Shown: one piece after another, positions 3,983 to 5,761 of the stretch | Layout of the letters: each line of letters starts with the position of its first letter | Numbering within the stretch: position 1 is the first letter of the stretch | DNA from: Sphingomonas sp. UBA4766 | Lineage (GTDB): Bacteria; Pseudomonadota; Alphaproteobacteria; Sphingomonadales; Sphingomonadaceae | Length of the DNA stretch: 5,761 nucleotides | Direction: 5' to 3' | Assembly: GCA_002403415.1 (NCBI GenBank) | Contig: DHHS01000013.1 | Location: 1-5,761 of the forward strand | Position numbers and translations under genes: made by a program | Notes under the pieces: generated by a model | What the model was told of the DNA's origin: nothing | What the model saw: only the letters and a program-made list of their open reading frames with translations | Database searches by the model: none

Positions 3983-5761
3983 GCGATTTCCTGTTCGAAC
4001 TGCGGTGCGAGGAAATTCCGGCGCGGATGCAGGCGCGCGCGCGGGAGGATCTGGCCAAGCTGTTCGCCGCCGAACTCGTCAAGGCCGGGATCACCGCGAG
4101 CGACATCACCACCTATGCCACCCCGCGCCGCCTCGCGATGATCGCGCATGGTCTGCCGACCGAGACGGCGGCGGTGTCGGAGGAGACCAAAGGGCCAAAG
4201 CTGGGCGCGCCGCCGCAAGCGCTGGAGGGGTTTCTGCGCAAGACGGGGCTGACACAGGATCAGCTTACGTTGCGCGACGGCGTGTATTTTGCGGTAATCG
4301 AGCGGGCGGGCAGACCGACCGCAGACGTGCTCGCGGAGGCCATTCCAGCCATCATCCGCGCCTTTCCTTGGCCCAAGTCGATGCGATGGGGCGTTGCCTC
4401 GCTCTCGACCGAGAGCCTGCGCTGGGTGCGGCCGTTGCAGGGCATCGTCGCGTTGCTGGACGGGGCCGTGGTGGGTTGCGAGGTCGCTGGCATCGTCAGC
4501 GGGCGCGAAACGGTTGGTCACCGCTTCATGGCCAGCGGCACGATCAGCATCGAGAGTGCTGCGAGCTATATCGAGCAACTCCGCGACGCCCATGTCATCG
4601 TCGATCAGGACGAGCGCGCCAACATCATTGCGCTGGGCGCCAAAATGGCGGCGCGCAAGGCTGGCCTCTCGCTGATCGAGGATGCCGGGTTGCTCAGCGA
4701 GAATGCCGGGTTGACCGAATGGCCGATGCCGCTGCTCGGCCGGTTTGACGAGGTTTTCTTAAGCGTGCCGCCCGAAGTGATTCAGCTGACCGCGCGGGTG
4801 AACCAGAAATATTTCGTCTGCACCGACGCCGATGGGAAGCTCGCGAACGCCTTCATCTGCACCGCCAATATCGACGCCGAGGACGGCGGTGAGCGGATCG
4901 TCGAGGGCAATCGCAAAGTGCTCGCTGCGCGGCTGAGCGATGCGCGGTTCTTCTTTGAGACCGACCTGAAAGTCCCGCTGGAGGAGCAAGCGGCAAAGCT
5001 TGACCGGATCGTGTTCCACGAAAAACTGGGCACCGTCGCCGACAAGGTGGCGCGGGTGGCGAAGCTGGCGCGCTGGCTGGCCGAGCAGGGGATCGTTCCC
5101 GGCTGTGATCCCGCGCTTGCCGAACGCGCCGCGTGGCTGTGCAAGGCCGATCTGGTGACGGGGATGGTCGGCGAATTCCCCGAGTTGCAGGGGCTGATGG
5201 GCGGCTATTACGCGGCAGCGCAGGGCGAAGACCCCCGCGTCGCCGCCGCGATCCGCGATCACTACAAGCCGGTCGGGCAGGGCGACGACGTGCCGACCGA
5301 TCCGGTGACGGTGGCGGTGTCGCTGGCGGATAAGCTGGATACGTTGGTCTGTTTTTTTGCCATCGACGAGCGACCGACCGGGTCGCGCGACCCATTCGCT
5401 TTGAGGCGGTCCGCGCTAGGGGAACTTGCCCTTACTCTGACGAATAATCTGCGTTGCTCCAAGATATCTGTTCTTAGGACGGTTGTGTCCAACGCCCCGA
5501 TATTTGGCCCCGACAGTGACTCGTTTGCGGCATTTGAACGAATCTATGGCCACGGATTTGCTGGCGACGAATCTGCTGACGAAGCTGAAGCTGAGGATCG
5601 GCGTCGCATAGAGGCTATTGCCGATCAGGTCATAGAATTCCTGATCGACCGCCTCAAAGTCCAGCAACGCGAGGCCGGGGTCCGCCATGACCTGATCGAT
5701 GCGGTGTTCGCGCTCGGCGGGGAGGATGATCTCGTCCGGCTGCTCGCCCGCGTTCGTGCGC
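3979..5761 (+). CDS. glyS: Glycyl-tRNA synthetase beta subunit, 3' end cut by window
   Basis: GlyS is the beta subunit of tetrameric glycyl-tRNA synthetase, responsible for much of the tRNA recognition. It starts at GTG 3979 with GGAG 8 nt upstream and overlaps the glyQ stop by 4 nt. 594 codons are present; the family has about 690, so roughly 100 C-terminal residues are missing. Recognisable blocks are FLFELRCEEIPARM (4-17), TYATPRRLA, GPKLGAPPQALEGF, FPWPKSMRWG, RFVRPLQ-like RWVRPLQGIVALL, VNQKYFVCTDADGKLANAF, EGNRKVLAARLSDARFFFE, FHEKLGTVADKVARV, the HD-like LCKADLVTGMVGEFPELQG, and DKLDTLVCFFAIDERPTGSRDPFALRR (451-477). Residues 482-552 are unlike the family: longer by some 30 residues than E. 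coli, acidic, and GC-poor in DNA. Conservation resumes at FLIDRLKVQQREAGVRHDLIDAVF. Cys458 replaces the usual Gly, next to a run of seven T. The frame stays open throughout. Confidence 0.96.
   Translation, partial: MSDFLFELRCEEIPARMQARAREDLAKLFAAELVKAGITASDITTYATPRRLAMIAHGLPTETAAVSEETKGPKLGAPPQALEGFLRKTGLTQDQLTLRDGVYFAVIERAGRPTADVLAEAIPAIIRAFPWPKSMRWGVASLSTESLRWVRPLQGIVALLDGAVVGCEVAGIVSGRETVGHRFMASGTISIESAASYIEQLRDAHVIVDQDERANIIALGAKMAARKAGLSLIEDAGLLSENAGLTEWPMPLLGRFDEVFLSVPPEVIQLTARVNQKYFVCTDADGKLANAFICTANIDAEDGGERIVEGNRKVLAARLSDARFFFETDLKVPLEEQAAKLDRIVFHEKLGTVADKVARVAKLARWLAEQGIVPGCDPALAERAAWLCKADLVTGMVGEFPELQGLMGGYYAAAQGEDPRVAAAIRDHYKPVGQGDDVPTDPVTVAVSLADKLDTLVCFFAIDERPTGSRDPFALRRSALGELALTLTNNLRCSKISVLRTVVSNAPIFGPDSDSFAAFERIYGHGFAGDESADEAEAEDRRRIEAIADQVIEFLIDRLKVQQREAGVRHDLIDAVFALGGEDDLVRLLARVRA
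5422..5634 (+). other. Atypical GC-poor, lengthened segment within glyS
   Basis: This covers glyS residues 482-552. By hand count, 5401-5640 is about 53% G+C (127 of 240), against 63% and 73% for two 60-bp blocks upstream (4861-4920, 5221-5280). Codons rare in the rest of the window (ATA, AGG, CTA, TCT, CGA) cluster here. The encoded segment contains an acidic Ala/Glu/Asp run (GDESADEAEAEDRRR). E. coli GlyS has about 39 residues between the equivalent flanking blocks, this protein about 71. No repeats or target-site duplication were seen at the edges. Confidence 0.5.

Noticed and set aside
4005..4748. Plus-strand frame of 247 codons within glyS, and minus-strand frames at 3961-4593, 4759-5262 and 4853-5395
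   Set aside because: All are shadows of the glyS frame, which shows continuous family similarity; the translations are Arg/Ala-rich.
5416..5688. Minus-strand frame of 90 codons opposite the atypical glyS segment
   Set aside because: It has a less biased composition and looked like a possible inserted gene. However, glyS stays open and resumes family similarity right after, and no ribosome site or domain was evident, so it is more likely a by-product of the lower GC.

Overview
The window is GC-rich bacterial chromosome. Codon use, the GlyQ sequence and the glyQ-glyS arrangement point to an alphaproteobacterium, most likely of the order Sphingomonadales. That placement is inferred from remembered family sequences, not from a search. 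Both ends of the window cut through genes. No rRNA, tRNA, CRISPR array, insertion sequence or intrinsic terminator was recognised.

The layout is divergent around an intergenic region at about 2876-3073. To the left, on the minus strand, is a compact six-gene cluster read from 2875 down past position 1. In order it holds a 37-residue single-span membrane peptide, a 67-residue XRE-type regulator, two small four-helix membrane proteins that are tandem paralogs, and two exported TraB/GumN-family proteins that are also tandem paralogs. One TraB protein appears soluble and periplasmic; the other is a probable lipoprotein cut by the window edge. Gaps are -11 to +36 nt and two gene pairs overlap, so co-transcription and translational coupling are likely.

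To the right, on the plus strand, glyQ and glyS encode the alpha and beta subunits of tetrameric glycyl-tRNA synthetase. They overlap by 4 nt, and glyS runs off the end of the window. Near its end glyS carries an unusually long, acidic, GC-poor stretch between two well conserved blocks.

The intergenic region holds the most interesting signal: four copies of a 16-bp GTCA-N8-TGAC-type element. They lie over a probable minus-strand promoter and its transcript leader, with pairwise spacing of 21, 40 and 21 bp. The simplest reading is an operator array for the small XRE regulator, giving autoregulation of the membrane/TraB operon and perhaps an effect on glyQS. The function of the six-gene cluster is unknown. 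Its composition (regulator, small membrane proteins, exported TraB-type proteins) suggests an envelope-associated role, but this is inference.
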